From Burkholderiales bacterium (GTDB taxonomy: Bacteria > Pseudomonadota > Gammaproteobacteria > Burkholderiales > Burkholderiaceae_C): 64,000 nucleotides of DNA. Position numbers and translations under genes: made by a program. Of the stretch, positions 25,763-34,811 are shown one piece after another. Location: the NCBI GenBank assembly GCA_028868855.1, contig JAGWTR010000001.1:62001-126000 (forward strand). Direction: 5' to 3'. Each line of letters starts with the position of its first letter. Positions within the stretch are counted from its first letter, which is position 1. The notes below the pieces were generated by a model. That model saw nothing but the letters and a program-made list of their open reading frames with translations. It had not been told where the DNA came from and searched no databases.

Positions 25763-28739
25763 TCACCAGTTTTTCCAGCGCTTGCGGATCCACGGGCTTG
25801 ACCAGGTGGGCATCAAAGCCAGCGGCCATGGCCGATGCGATGTCTTTGGGTTGGCCGTAGCCAGACAGGGCAATGAGTTGGCCGGCGTAGCCCGCCTGGC
25901 GCAGGCGCTGGGCCGCTTCATAGCCGGTCAAGGTGGGCAGGCCGATGTCGATCAGGACAATGTCGGGCGAGGATCGCAAGACCTCGCGCACGCCGGCTTC
26001 GCCATCATTGGCCGTGGATACAGCATGGCCCGCCAGTTCAAGCAGCACCCGCAGGGCTTCCAGCACGTCTTCGTTGTCCTCAATCACCACCACACGGCGG
26101 CGCACGCCCGCCTGATCGTTGGGTCCGGGCGCCGACGCATCGACCGGAGATATCAAGGGTAGTCGAACGGTGAATGTGCTGCCCTGTTGATGCCCCGGGC
26201 TGGAGGCTGTGACACTGCCGCCATGTTTTTCAACCAGGCGGCGCACCAACGTCAGGCCAACGCCCAGACCACCCTGACGCCTGTCCAGCGAGCGGTCGCC
26301 TTGCACGAACAAATCGAAGACTTGGGATAGCAGGGTCTCTGACATGCCCACGCCGCTGTCACGCACTTCCAGCACGGCCATGCCATCCTGGCTGCGCAGG
26401 GTCAGCACAATGTGACCATCGTCCGGGGTGTACTTCAGTGCGTTCGTCAGCAGGTTGTAAATGACCTGTTCCATGCGCGTGCCATCGGCATGGATCCAAG
26501 CATCGCCCAGGTGGACTTCGAGGTGATGGCTTTTCAGCATGCCCGATACTTCCAGCGTGTTGACCAGGCGCTGCACGGCCTGCCCCAGATTGAGTGGGTG
26601 GCACGACAGAATGATCTTGCCCGTGATGACGCGGGCCACGTCCAGCAGGTCGTCCATGAGGCGAGCCAGGTGTCGAGTCTGGCGTGAAATGATCAAGCGG
26701 GCGTTGGCGGCCGCTTCGCTGCTGGAGTTCACTCGGTTGAGCACCTCAGAGGCGGCGGCAATGGCGCCCAAAGGGTTGCGCAGTTCGTGTCCAAGCATGG
26801 CCAGGAACTCGTCCTTGGCCCGGTTGGCGTTTTCAGCCTCGACTCGGGCGGCCTGCTCCCGGGCCATGAAGGCCGCACGCTCTTGTTCCACGGCTTTTTG
26901 CTGCGTGATGTCCACCACGACACCAATCATGTGGACAGGGACGCGCTCGCGGTCATACTTCAAAACCACTCGGCTGGACAGCCAGCGTATCGAACCGTCA
27001 GGGTGGCGGATCCGAAACTCAAAGAAGGCTTGCCCTTGCGTTCGATGGGTGGCGCTTTGCAGGCTGTCCTTGACGGCGGCTTGATCCAGAGGGTCGATGC
27101 GGCGTATCCAGGCATCTCCGATGCCTTCAAACTCAGAAGGCGGCATGCCAAATAGTCGGGCCATGCCGGATGTCCAGGTGGTCTTGTCACGCCCGAACTC
27201 ATGGTCGAAGAATCCGACGTGACCGGCTTGCTGCGCCAGTTCAACCATGTGCTGACTTTCGCGCAACTGGCGCTCGGCACTGACGAGGGCCTCTTCAGCC
27301 CGCTTGCGTGCAGTGATGTCGGTGTACGCGCCGATGGCGCCACGTGGTTCGTCATCACCCCCATACAAAGGCACGGCATGGGCAATCAGCTGCAGGGTGC
27401 GGCCGTTTTCATGCACCACCTCCAGTTCCAGATCGCCGACCTTCACGCCGGCCCGTGCCGCCTGTCTCAAGGGCTGCTCTTGCGAGGCCATCTCCTGCCC
27501 ATGGTGAAAAACCTTGTGCGCCGGTAATGTCCCGCCAGGACCTTCGTTGAACATGGCCGCCAACGCCGGGTTGCGAAGCACGACGCGGCAGTCTTTGTCT
27601 TGCGCGATGGCCAGGCCAATGGGGCTGTTCTGGAACAGGGCTTCGAACTCATCGGCCTTGGCTTGCAGGCGTTCACGCGCAACTTCTCGCTGCGCTTGCG
27701 AGTGGCGCAAGGCTTCTTGCAGCAAGGCCAGTTCCCGCACTTCGCTGCACTGATCAATGCCTTGGGGCCCGCCGACGGCCAACTGCCGCAGTGGTTTGGT
27801 CACACGGCGCGCCACCACCATGGCCAGGATCAGGCCAGCGATCAAGGACATCATGCCGGCACCAAGCGCGGTCGCGATGGAGGCGGTGTGCTTGCGATCG
27901 ATCGGTCTGGCGGGTATGCCCACGCCAATGCCCCATCCGGCCATCGGGATGCGCTGCCAGGCCACATAGGACGAATCGCTGCCATTGAGCAACTTGACGC
28001 GCTGGACACCCGATGGCTGCTCGGCCATGGCCTGTTGGGCGGCCTCGGGCAGGGCGCTGTCCATGTATTGCTCAGGCGTGGGGCTGTGCGCGATGATTTG
28101 AAAACGGGAGTCAAAGACCGACACCAGGCCGCCAGGGGCCAATGGGACATTGCTCATGAGCTTTTGCCAATTACTGGCACTGATCCAGGCGCCCAGTGCG
28201 TAGCGGACCTTGCCTCGAATGACCACGGGCACCAGGATGCTAGTGGTCCGTTGCCCATGGGGATCCTCGATGAGGTCCGTCAGCACCGGCTCGCTGGTTC
28301 GCTTGAGTCGATCCAGGGCTTGCATGTCGCTGATCTTGGCCAGCGGTTTGCCCTGGGGTTGGCGGGTGTTGAACAGCACGTCGCCAGTGAGGTCCACCAG
28401 GTAGGCGCTGCTCCAGGTGCTGCGCATTTTTGGCAGCGCGGTCAGGGTGGCAAAGAAGCCGGAAATGTCATCGTGCTGCAGCGAGTCGGAATACGACAGG
28501 ATGTACAAGGCGTCGATCGAGGACACCATTTCTCGATCGACGGTCAGCGCAAAGCTGCTGGCCGTGCGGCGCAGATCGGTTTCGAGCGCGGCGCTGGCGG
28601 ACAGAGTGTCCTGGACGACGAGGTAGCAGGCCAAGCCTGACATGGGTACCGTCGCCACGATGATGACGGCCATGAAGTAACTGCGCAGCGATGCCGTGGG
28701 CCAACGCAGAAGGCTGAGGAAGTGGCGCGGGCGGGGCAT
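25749..28739 (-). CDS. Membrane hybrid histidine kinase (dCache, two PAS, HisKA, HATPase, REC)
   Basis: 996 residues. Order: transmembrane helix about 20-42, a periplasmic sensor region 43-290 of dCache type (VLFNTRQPQG, GWGIGVGIPARP), transmembrane helix 291-312, PAS about 363-480, PAS about 495-618, HisKA with His651 in MLGHELRNPLGAI, HATPase_c (NALKYTPDDGHI, DSGVGMS, GGLGVGLTLV) and a C-terminal receiver with Asp931 (IVLIDIGLPTLTG). The sensed ligand is unknown. No Hpt or DNA-binding partner is adjacent; the NtrC-type regulator 2.4 kb away is one candidate receiver. Confidence 0.9.
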   Translation of the reverse strand: MPRPRHFLSLLRWPTASLRSYFMAVIIVATVPMSGLACYLVVQDTLSASAALETDLRRTASSFALTVDREMVSSIDALYILSYSDSLQHDDISGFFATLTALPKMRSTWSSAYLVDLTGDVLFNTRQPQGKPLAKISDMQALDRLKRTSEPVLTDLIEDPHGQRTTSILVPVVIRGKVRYALGAWISASNWQKLMSNVPLAPGGLVSVFDSRFQIIAHSPTPEQYMDSALPEAAQQAMAEQPSGVQRVKLLNGSDSSYVAWQRIPMAGWGIGVGIPARPIDRKHTASIATALGAGMMSLIAGLILAMVVARRVTKPLRQLAVGGPQGIDQCSEVRELALLQEALRHSQAQREVARERLQAKADEFEALFQNSPIGLAIAQDKDCRVVLRNPALAAMFNEGPGGTLPAHKVFHHGQEMASQEQPLRQAARAGVKVGDLELEVVHENGRTLQLIAHAVPLYGGDDEPRGAIGAYTDITARKRAEEALVSAERQLRESQHMVELAQQAGHVGFFDHEFGRDKTTWTSGMARLFGMPPSEFEGIGDAWIRRIDPLDQAAVKDSLQSATHRTQGQAFFEFRIRHPDGSIRWLSSRVVLKYDRERVPVHMIGVVVDITQQKAVEQERAAFMAREQAARVEAENANRAKDEFLAMLGHELRNPLGAIAAASEVLNRVNSSSEAAANARLIISRQTRHLARLMDDLLDVARVITGKIILSCHPLNLGQAVQRLVNTLEVSGMLKSHHLEVHLGDAWIHADGTRMEQVIYNLLTNALKYTPDDGHIVLTLRSQDGMAVLEVRDSGVGMSETLLSQVFDLFVQGDRSLDRRQGGLGVGLTLVRRLVEKHGGSVTASSPGHQQGSTFTVRLPLISPVDASAPGPNDQAGVRRRVVVIEDNEDVLEALRVLLELAGHAVSTANDGEAGVREVLRSSPDIVLIDIGLPTLTGYEAAQRLRQAGYAGQLIALSGYGQPKDIASAMAAGFDAHLVKPVDPQALEKLVSAAT

Positions 28740-28813
28740 GAATCAAGCCATGGACCTTGTTGATGCTGTCGGTGAACTCGGCATGGTGGCCTCGGCCAGA
28801 CAAGCGTCACACA

Positions 28814-29782
28814 CTAGGTGGCCCGCAGTAGCGTCTCGGCAAAGAGCCATTGTGGGTCGATCCACTGTCCGGCGCTGGTGAAGCCCGCGTGGCCCGCCAT
28901 GTCGATCAGCTCTTCGGCTTGGTACTTGTGGCTGATTTCGGTCCAGATGGTTTCTCCGGCGGTGAAGGTGACACAAGGCAGGCCCGCGCCGGGAATGCGA
29001 ACATCGTGGTTCACCATGGCACGCAAATGCATTTCAACGGCGCGCTCCTTGCCATTGATGCGGGCTTCATGCTTGAAATTGGTGAGATCGAAGTTGGCCC
29101 CGAGTTCGCGATTGATGCGGCCGAGCATGTTCAGGTTGAACGAGGCCGTGACTCCGAGCGGGTCGTCATAGGCCGTTAGAAGTTGCCAGGCGGGCTTCTC
29201 CAGGTCAGCCCCAAAAAGCAGGGCATCGCCAGGCCTCAGCAGCTTGCGAATGCCTCGTAAAAAACGCACCGCAGCCGTTCGGCTGAAGTTGCCAATGGTG
29301 CTGCCCAGGAATAGAACCCATAGGGGCGCCTCGTCAGTGCGTTGTGCAGCAGCCTCCTGGAGGCCCTGCAAATAGTCGTGCTCCAGGCCCACGACTTTCA
29401 CGGATGCCAAGCCAGCCAACTCGCCTTCGCACTGGGCCAGGGCCGTGGGTGATATTTCGATGGGGTAGTAGGTGATCGGCCGATGGCGGGCGCACGCCTG
29501 CAGCAGCAGGCGCGTCTTGCGGCCGCTGCCGCTGCCCAGTTCAGCCACCAAGCCAACCGGGCCGACACGCGAACACATCTCATCGGCATGGGACTGGAGG
29601 ATCCGCTCCTCGGCACGCGTCAAGCCGTATTCGGGCAAGTGGGTGATGACCTCGAACAGCGATGAGCCGATCGAGTCGTACAAATACTTGGAGGGCAACT
29701 CTTTTTGAGGGCTGTGGGTCAGGCCAGCGTACACGTCTGTGGCATACGCATCGCGGTGAGCGGCGGCTAATGGTTGCGGCAT
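28814..29782 (-). CDS. egtD: L-histidine N-alpha-methyltransferase EgtD
   Basis: Makes hercynine (trimethyl-histidine) from histidine and three SAM, first step of ergothioneine synthesis. 322 residues, family length. Conserved points: KYLYDSIGSSLFEVIT near the N terminus, LGSGSGRKTRLLLQAC for SAM binding, and LFGADLEKPAWQLLTAYDDP for substrate binding. The start overlaps the end of egtB by 16 bases, so both are one operon. Confidence 0.93.
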   Translation of the reverse strand: MPQPLAAAHRDAYATDVYAGLTHSPQKELPSKYLYDSIGSSLFEVITHLPEYGLTRAEERILQSHADEMCSRVGPVGLVAELGSGSGRKTRLLLQACARHRPITYYPIEISPTALAQCEGELAGLASVKVVGLEHDYLQGLQEAAAQRTDEAPLWVLFLGSTIGNFSRTAAVRFLRGIRKLLRPGDALLFGADLEKPAWQLLTAYDDPLGVTASFNLNMLGRINRELGANFDLTNFKHEARINGKERAVEMHLRAMVNHDVRIPGAGLPCVTFTAGETIWTEISHKYQAEELIDMAGHAGFTSAGQWIDPQWLFAETLLRAT

Positions 29783-31080
29783 AGAGTGTCCTCCGTGATG
29801 ACGCAGCGGAAACCCGCGTAAACGTGCTGGTAATGGGCTTGAAACCAGTTTCTGAAGGCCGGGCGCATCATGCAGGCGGCTGTGCGGGGCGAGCCGCCTT
29901 TGAGGACATAGTGCTTGCCGTCGAAGAAATTCTGCGAGTAACCGGCGTAGAAGTGGAAGGGCTCAAAGCCAGGGTAGGGGCCAAAGGGGGTCGAGGTCCA
30001 TTCCCAGCCGTTGCCAAACAGGCCCCGGACCCCAAAGGCGCTGACGTTGGTGGGGGCTAGCACGGATTGAGGGTCCCATTGGCGTGCATCGAAGTTGCCC
30101 AGGCCGGCCGCGACGCCGTAGGCCGCGCGCATCCATTGGGCCTCGGAGGGCAAGGCCTTGCCGGCCCAGCGCGCATAGGCCGAGGCCTCGGCCTGGCTGA
30201 CATAAACGGGCCAGTCCATTGGCAGCGGGCGCTCTGAAAACATGGTGCGCAGCAACCAGGTGCCATCCTCCTGGCGCCAAAATCCGGGGTGTTGGATGTC
30301 GTGGGACTGGACCCATGCCCAGTCGTCGGCGGTCCAAAATTCGGATCGCTGATAGGCGCCAGTCACGACGAAACGCAGGTAGTCCCGATTGGTGACCATG
30401 TCGGCGTCCATGTCAAAGGTGGGGACTTCAAGCGTGAGCGCCGGGTATTCGTTGTCCCAAGCAAAGGTGGTTTGGCTGTCGCGTGACTTGCCCAAGGTCA
30501 CGGGGCCGGATGGCACCCGAACCATCGGGCTGTCGGCAGGATGGGGTCGTGTTTCAGTCATGCCCGGCGAGTCTTGAGGGACGGGGCCGCTCAGGCTCCC
30601 AAGTGGCAGTCGATGGCACAGATAGGCCAAGGTTTCGGCATGCATGAGGCGGTGCTCAATGGCCGCATTGAGCAGGCAGGCGCTGTCAGGAGAGTCGGGC
30701 GTTGCCGCGATGAGTCGGTCCACGGCGTCGCGCGCTTGACGTCGATAGTTCTGCACCGTCGTCAGTGAGGGCCAATCGTCAGGCGCATCGTGTGGCAGGT
30801 CTGAGCCCAAGGGATCGATGCCGAATGCGAACAGCGTGTCAAAAGCGGGATCGACGGCTGGCCGGGGCTGGTGTGCGGCGGTCAACAAGTTCCAGTCGAA
30901 GGCTTCGAGGTGACCCAGGTAAAAAATCAGGCGGTGACGCTCGGCAATGGGGCGCTCGTACAGCGTCGCGGCGGGAATGCGGTCAAACAGGGCATCGGTG
31001 TCGCGGCGCGCCATGTGCACGCGCTGAGTCAGCCTTTGCGCAAGCCCGCTCTGCTCAGACGTGATGGTTGGTGTGATCAT
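29767..31080 (-). CDS. egtB: Ergothioneine biosynthesis sulfoxide synthase EgtB
   Basis: Iron enzyme that joins hercynine to a thiol (gamma-glutamylcysteine or cysteine) as a sulfoxide. The N-terminal DinB-like domain holds the likely iron ligands His57 (YLGHLEAFDW), His143 and His147 (EHRLMHAET); the C-terminal FGE-sulfatase domain includes GNGWEWTSTPFGPYPGFEPF and ends RCVITED. ATG 31080 has GAGG upstream and gives 437 residues. No egtA, egtC or egtE is nearby, as in other proteobacteria that use a reduced pathway. Confidence 0.9.
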   Translation of the reverse strand: MITPTITSEQSGLAQRLTQRVHMARRDTDALFDRIPAATLYERPIAERHRLIFYLGHLEAFDWNLLTAAHQPRPAVDPAFDTLFAFGIDPLGSDLPHDAPDDWPSLTTVQNYRRQARDAVDRLIAATPDSPDSACLLNAAIEHRLMHAETLAYLCHRLPLGSLSGPVPQDSPGMTETRPHPADSPMVRVPSGPVTLGKSRDSQTTFAWDNEYPALTLEVPTFDMDADMVTNRDYLRFVVTGAYQRSEFWTADDWAWVQSHDIQHPGFWRQEDGTWLLRTMFSERPLPMDWPVYVSQAEASAYARWAGKALPSEAQWMRAAYGVAAGLGNFDARQWDPQSVLAPTNVSAFGVRGLFGNGWEWTSTPFGPYPGFEPFHFYAGYSQNFFDGKHYVLKGGSPRTAACMMRPAFRNWFQAHYQHVYAGFRCVITEDTLCRNH

Positions 31081-31208
31081 TCGGCCTCGCCAGCAAAGCA
31101 TGTTCCCGCCATTTGCGGCATGCTTGCAATCACGCATTAAGACCCACGAGATAGGGTTCGTCAATCTCTTGGGCCCCTCCTCAACCCTATTGTTACAAGG
31201 GAGTTTTC

Positions 31209-31871
31209 ATGGCATTGGACGGCATCGAAATCGAAACCGGCGACGACCCCACCGCGAGCATCATCATGCTGCACGGGCTGGGCGCCGATGGCAATGACTT
31301 CGTGTCCTTCGTGGATGAGTTGGATCTGAGTGTGGTGGGCGCTGTGCGTTTTGTGTTTCCGCATTCGCCGGTTCGTCCGGTGACCATCAATGGGGGCCAT
31401 GTGATGCGGGCCTGGTATGACATCCTTCCCCCTGGCATGGCTCGACGCGAAGACGAACAGGGCCTGCGTGAATCGCAAGCCGAAGTCGAGGCCTTGATCA
31501 CACGAGAGCAGGCACGGGGCATTGAGGCGTCCCGCATTGTGCTGGCCGGGTTTTCGCAAGGCGGGGCCATGACATTGCTGACCGGGCTTCGACGGGCCGA
31601 CCAACTGGCGGGATTGGTCGGCTTGTCCTGCTATCTCCCTTTGGCGGACAAGACGTTGGATGAACTCAGTCCAGCCAATCGCGACACCCCCATCTTCCTG
31701 GCGCATGGCACGAGCGACCCGGTGGTGGCCTTTGATCGGGGGCAGGCGGCGCGGGATGCCTTGCAGGCTTTGCATTACAAGGTCGAATGGCATGAGTACC
31801 CCATGCCCCATTCGGTGTGTCAGGCCGAAATCACCGACTTGAATCAGTGGTTGGTGCGGGTGCTCTCGTGA
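31209..31871 (+). CDS. Alpha/beta hydrolase, carboxylesterase family
   Basis: 220 residues of the bacterial carboxylesterase/phospholipase family. The oxyanion part is IIMLHGLGADGNDF and the nucleophile elbow is LAGFSQGGAMTLL; the Asp (HGTSDPVV) and His (MPHSVC) complete the triad. Substrates are short-chain esters or lysophospholipids in relatives. Divergent from egtB with 128 bases between, and convergent with rpoN. Confidence 0.88.
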   Translation: MALDGIEIETGDDPTASIIMLHGLGADGNDFVSFVDELDLSVVGAVRFVFPHSPVRPVTINGGHVMRAWYDILPPGMARREDEQGLRESQAEVEALITREQARGIEASRIVLAGFSQGGAMTLLTGLRRADQLAGLVGLSCYLPLADKTLDELSPANRDTPIFLAHGTSDPVVAFDRGQAARDALQALHYKVEWHEYPMPHSVCQAEITDLNQWLVRVLS

Positions 31872-31905
31872 ACGGCTCCCCCCAAAGAAACGCCTGGATG
31901 CTGGA

Positions 31906-33351
31906 TTAAGCCGATGGTGTGCGGCGTCGATTGATGGGGGGCAGCTTCAGCATTTGCCGATATTTGGTCACCGTGCGGCGCGCCACCGTCAAGCCCTGTC
32001 GTGCCAGTTGGCGGGCAATCTCGGCGTCAGACAAAGGGCTGTACAGGCTCTCGGTGTCAATGATGTCTTTGATCACGCCGCGAATGGCCATGGCGGAACA
32101 CGAGCCGCCATTGGACGTCGGCATGGCGCGCGAGAAAAAATACTTTAACTCGAACACCCCGACCGGCGTCGCCATGTACTTGTTGTTGGTGACCCGACAC
32201 ACGGTGGATTCATGCAGGCCCACTTCGTCGGCAATCTCGCGCAGGCCCAGGGGTTTCATGGCCAGCGGACCGAACTCCAGGAAGTGATGCTGCCGCTTCA
32301 GGATGGCTTGGGCCACGCTCAGGATGGTTGAAAAACGCTGTTCGACATTGCGCACGGTCCAGCGGGCCTCTTGAAGACTGGTGGCCAGTTCGGCGTGCGT
32401 CGAATCGCGATGTTGCTGGAACAGGTCGGCATACAGCTGGTTGATGCGGATGTGCGGGACCACCGCCGGGTTGACCGACGCAGCCCACCCGCCCTGGTTT
32501 TTTTTGACGATCACATCGGGGGTGACGTACTGGGTCTGCGCGGCCCCGACGCGCCACCCGGGGCGTGGGTCCAGATGGCGAATGCGCTCGCAAGCCGCAT
32601 CGATGTCGGCGTGCTTGCAACTCAGGGTCCTGGCCAGGCCAGCGACATCGCGCTGCGCCAGGCGGTTGAGGTAATGCTTGACGATGATCTGGGCCAACTC
32701 CCTGAGGTTGTTGTCCTCAATGGTTGGCATCTGCAGCAGCAGGCATTCACAGACGCTGCGTGCGCCCACGCCGCATGGGTCTAGGGATTGAACCAGCACC
32801 AAGGCGTCGGCCAGTTCTTCAGCGTCAGGGGCTGGCACGAGGCCTGTCAGTGCCGACAACTCACCGAGGTCGGTACGCAAGTAGCCATCGTCGTCCAGCG
32901 ACTCAATGACGGCCGATACCAATACATGCTCGCGCGGCGACAAGGGCCATACCGTGACCTGATTTTCCAGGTATTGGCGCAAGTCCATCTCAGTGGCCAA
33001 CGTGTCCGCCAGATTGAAGGAGGCCTCGCCAGCGCCGGCTCTGCTCGTGGTGGCCGATGACCACTGCTCACGATCCCAGGGACCCTCCGGCTCGACCGCC
33101 TGGGGAGCTGGCGGCGTTGCGTCAGTCAGCGGCTGGGGCGGCGCTTTGGCCGTCAGGGACAGGGACTCACTGGGCTCACGGCTTTCGCCGGGGGACTCTT
33201 CTGGCTCAAGAAATGGGTTCTTGCCCAGGGCATCGCGCACTTCCTGTGCAAAATCGGTGGACGAGAGTTGGAGCAGGCGCACCGCTTGCTGAAGTCGTGG
33301 GGTCAGGACCTGACGCTGACGGTTTTCCAGGCGAATGGCGGGGGCACTCAT
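31906..33351 (-). CDS. rpoN: RNA polymerase sigma-54 factor, stand-alone copy
   Basis: 481 residues with all sigma-54 parts: Gln/Leu-rich region I that binds activators (QRQVLTPRLQQAVRLLQLSS), an acidic region II, the core-binding region (SLDPCGVGARSVCECLLLQM), the HTH and the C-terminal RpoN box ARRTVTKYRQML that reads the -24 element. ATG 33351 has GGAGAGAG in front. The usual Burkholderiales rpoN lies between lptB and hpf; here the neighbours are an esterase and a PA2169-type gene, so this is probably a second copy. A sigma-54-like promoter precedes it, suggesting autoregulation. Confidence 0.94.
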   Translation of the reverse strand: MSAPAIRLENRQRQVLTPRLQQAVRLLQLSSTDFAQEVRDALGKNPFLEPEESPGESREPSESLSLTAKAPPQPLTDATPPAPQAVEPEGPWDREQWSSATTSRAGAGEASFNLADTLATEMDLRQYLENQVTVWPLSPREHVLVSAVIESLDDDGYLRTDLGELSALTGLVPAPDAEELADALVLVQSLDPCGVGARSVCECLLLQMPTIEDNNLRELAQIIVKHYLNRLAQRDVAGLARTLSCKHADIDAACERIRHLDPRPGWRVGAAQTQYVTPDVIVKKNQGGWAASVNPAVVPHIRINQLYADLFQQHRDSTHAELATSLQEARWTVRNVEQRFSTILSVAQAILKRQHHFLEFGPLAMKPLGLREIADEVGLHESTVCRVTNNKYMATPVGVFELKYFFSRAMPTSNGGSCSAMAIRGVIKDIIDTESLYSPLSDAEIARQLARQGLTVARRTVTKYRQMLKLPPINRRRTPSA

Positions 33352-33407
33352 GCGAACTCTCTCCGTGTGCGCCACAACGGGCGAATGACCAATGCTTGGG
33401 TCCGGGA

Positions 33408-33423
33408 TGCAATACCTGTGCCG
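33408..33423 (-). promoter_or_regulatory. Putative sigma-54 promoter of rpoN
   Basis: Minus strand CGGCACAGGTATTGCA: GGCAC and TTGCA are perfect, spacing GG-N10-GC, only the first T of the consensus is replaced. The predicted transcript leader to ATG 33351 is about 45 bases. Confidence 0.6.
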
Positions 33424-33463
33424 CTCGGTTCAGGCTTGTTTCTTGCCACGGCAGGGCACCAAT

Positions 33464-33491
33464 TTGCCGGCCTGTGTGTGATTTGCGGCAA
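33464..33491. promoter_or_regulatory. Inverted repeat between divergent promoters, possible activator site
   Basis: TTGCCG (33464-33469) and CGGCAA (33486-33491) form an inverted repeat with centres 22 bases apart, two helical turns. A smaller palindrome TGCCACGGCA lies at 33444-33453. Both are 20-100 bases from the two divergent sigma-54-like promoters and could be upstream activating sites, though such sites usually lie farther away. Confidence 0.3.
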
Positions 33492-33541
33492 CAAGTGCAG
33501 AACACCCCCATTTTTGTGAGTGCCAGCACTGGGTCCAGATC

Positions 33542-33557
33542 GGGCACGCTGCTTGCC
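33542..33557 (+). promoter_or_regulatory. Putative sigma-54 promoter of the PA2169/DUF4142 pair
   Basis: GGGCACGCTGCTTGCC has GGCACG and TTGC with GG-N10-GC spacing; the first and last bases deviate from the consensus. It stands 35 bases before the ATG at 33592, leaving a leader of about 24 bases with AAAGGA as ribosome site. Confidence 0.6.
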
Positions 33558-33591
33558 CTGCGAGGTGGTGGCATTACTAAAGGACAACATC

Positions 33592-34047
33592 ATGACGAAC
33601 GACGACATTGTTGACACCCTCAACGACCTCATCGCCACTGGCAAGGACGGTGAGTCCGGTTTCACGGCCTGCGCCAAACACGCGATTTCGGGTGAACTGA
33701 AACGCCAATTGGCCGATCGCGCTTTGGAGTGTCAGCGCGCGGCAGCCGAATTGCAACCTTATGTGATTCAGTACGGCGGCAAGCCCAGTCGCAGCGGCAG
33801 TGCCTCAGAGGCCCTGCATCGAGGTTGGGTGGCGGTGCGCGGATCGCTGGGTGGGCTTAACGAAGCCGCTGTCCTTGAGGAATGCGAGCGCGAGGAGGGC
33901 GTGGCCTTGACGCGCTACCGCAAAGCCTTGAGCCACGCGACCTTGCCCAGTGCCTTGCGGACGGTGGTTGAGCGCCAGTTGGAAGGCGTGAAGCATCACC
34001 ATGACCAGATCAAGCTTTTGCGCGACCGCGTGAAAGCAATCTCGTAG
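33592..34047 (+). CDS. PA2169 family four-helix-bundle protein (DUF2383)
   Basis: 151 residues, ferritin-like four-helix family DUF2383. It starts MTNDDIVDTLNDLIATGKDGESGF, with the typical middle part ELQPYVIQYGGKPSRSGSASEALHRGW and a last helix with HHHDQIKLLRDRVK. Function is unknown; members are often induced in stress or stationary phase. ATG 33592 follows AAAGGA. The DUF4142 gene is 33 bases downstream and likely co-transcribed. Confidence 0.85.
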   Translation: MTNDDIVDTLNDLIATGKDGESGFTACAKHAISGELKRQLADRALECQRAAAELQPYVIQYGGKPSRSGSASEALHRGWVAVRGSLGGLNEAAVLEECEREEGVALTRYRKALSHATLPSALRTVVERQLEGVKHHHDQIKLLRDRVKAIS

Positions 34048-34080
34048 GTTCGCGCCCGGTGTTGTTCGGAAGGAGACGGC

Positions 34081-34776
34081 ATGAAAATCGATCACCATTC
34101 AGCGGGGCTGCTTATGAGCGTTGCGGTGCTCATGTCCTTGGCGTCGTGCAAGGACCAGAGTAATCTGACCTTGGATGCGAGCAGGAACAAATCGGCGGAT
34201 GCGCCAGCCACTGACACCGCCGCCGTGTCCAGGTCGGATCCCTACCTGATGCCCAACTCGACGGTTGAGAGCCAACCCCCCGGTGCGGGGATGCCGTCCA
34301 CCACGGCGGCCCAACCGGCCCTGTCTTCTGCCGCATTGAGTTCGGTTGAACGCAATTTTGTGGTCAGGACCGCAGCGGCAGAGCAGTTCGAGTTGGCGGT
34401 GGCCAGACTGGCGGCGGACAAGGCGATTGATTCTGCCGTGAAGTCTTACGCGGCCATGCTGGTCAATGATCACTCGCCGGCCAGTCAGAAATTGCAGCAA
34501 CTCGCCAGTAGCCACAACCTGACCCTGCCGTCATCCTTGTCGGCGGACAAGCAAAAGGAGCTCGACAGCTTGACCAAGGCCTCCGGGGCGGACTTTGATC
34601 GCCGTTTCATGCAGACCGTCGGCATGAAGGATCAAAAGGAAGATGTCGACTTGTTCGAGAAAACCAGTCGCGAGGCCAAGGACCCTGATGTGAAAGAATT
34701 TGTGCAGATGACACTGCCTACCTTGCGAGCACATTTGTCGGCTGCACAAAACCTGCCGGCCTCCGTGACCAACTGA
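34081..34776 (+). CDS. DUF4142 lipoprotein
   Basis: 231 residues. The signal peptide ends in a lipobox (LMSLASC), so it is probably a lipoprotein. A disordered Ser/Pro/Thr linker (about 25-95) leads to a DUF4142 ferritin-like four-helix domain (FVVRTAAAEQFELAVARLA, YAAMLVNDHSPASQKL). These proteins are frequent in stress operons, without known activity. AAGGAGA precedes the ATG. Paired with the cytoplasmic PA2169-type helix bundle upstream. Confidence 0.85.
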   Translation: MKIDHHSAGLLMSVAVLMSLASCKDQSNLTLDASRNKSADAPATDTAAVSRSDPYLMPNSTVESQPPGAGMPSTTAAQPALSSAALSSVERNFVVRTAAAEQFELAVARLAADKAIDSAVKSYAAMLVNDHSPASQKLQQLASSHNLTLPSSLSADKQKELDSLTKASGADFDRRFMQTVGMKDQKEDVDLFEKTSREAKDPDVKEFVQMTLPTLRAHLSAAQNLPASVTN

Positions 34777-34811
34777 TCCACTGACCAGGACAGCTTCATG
34801 CCGGCGGCGAC

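Noticed and set aside
27600..28640. 346-residue open frame opposite the hybrid kinase
   Set aside because: Antisense shadow of a well-supported kinase gene; no start signal and no family match.
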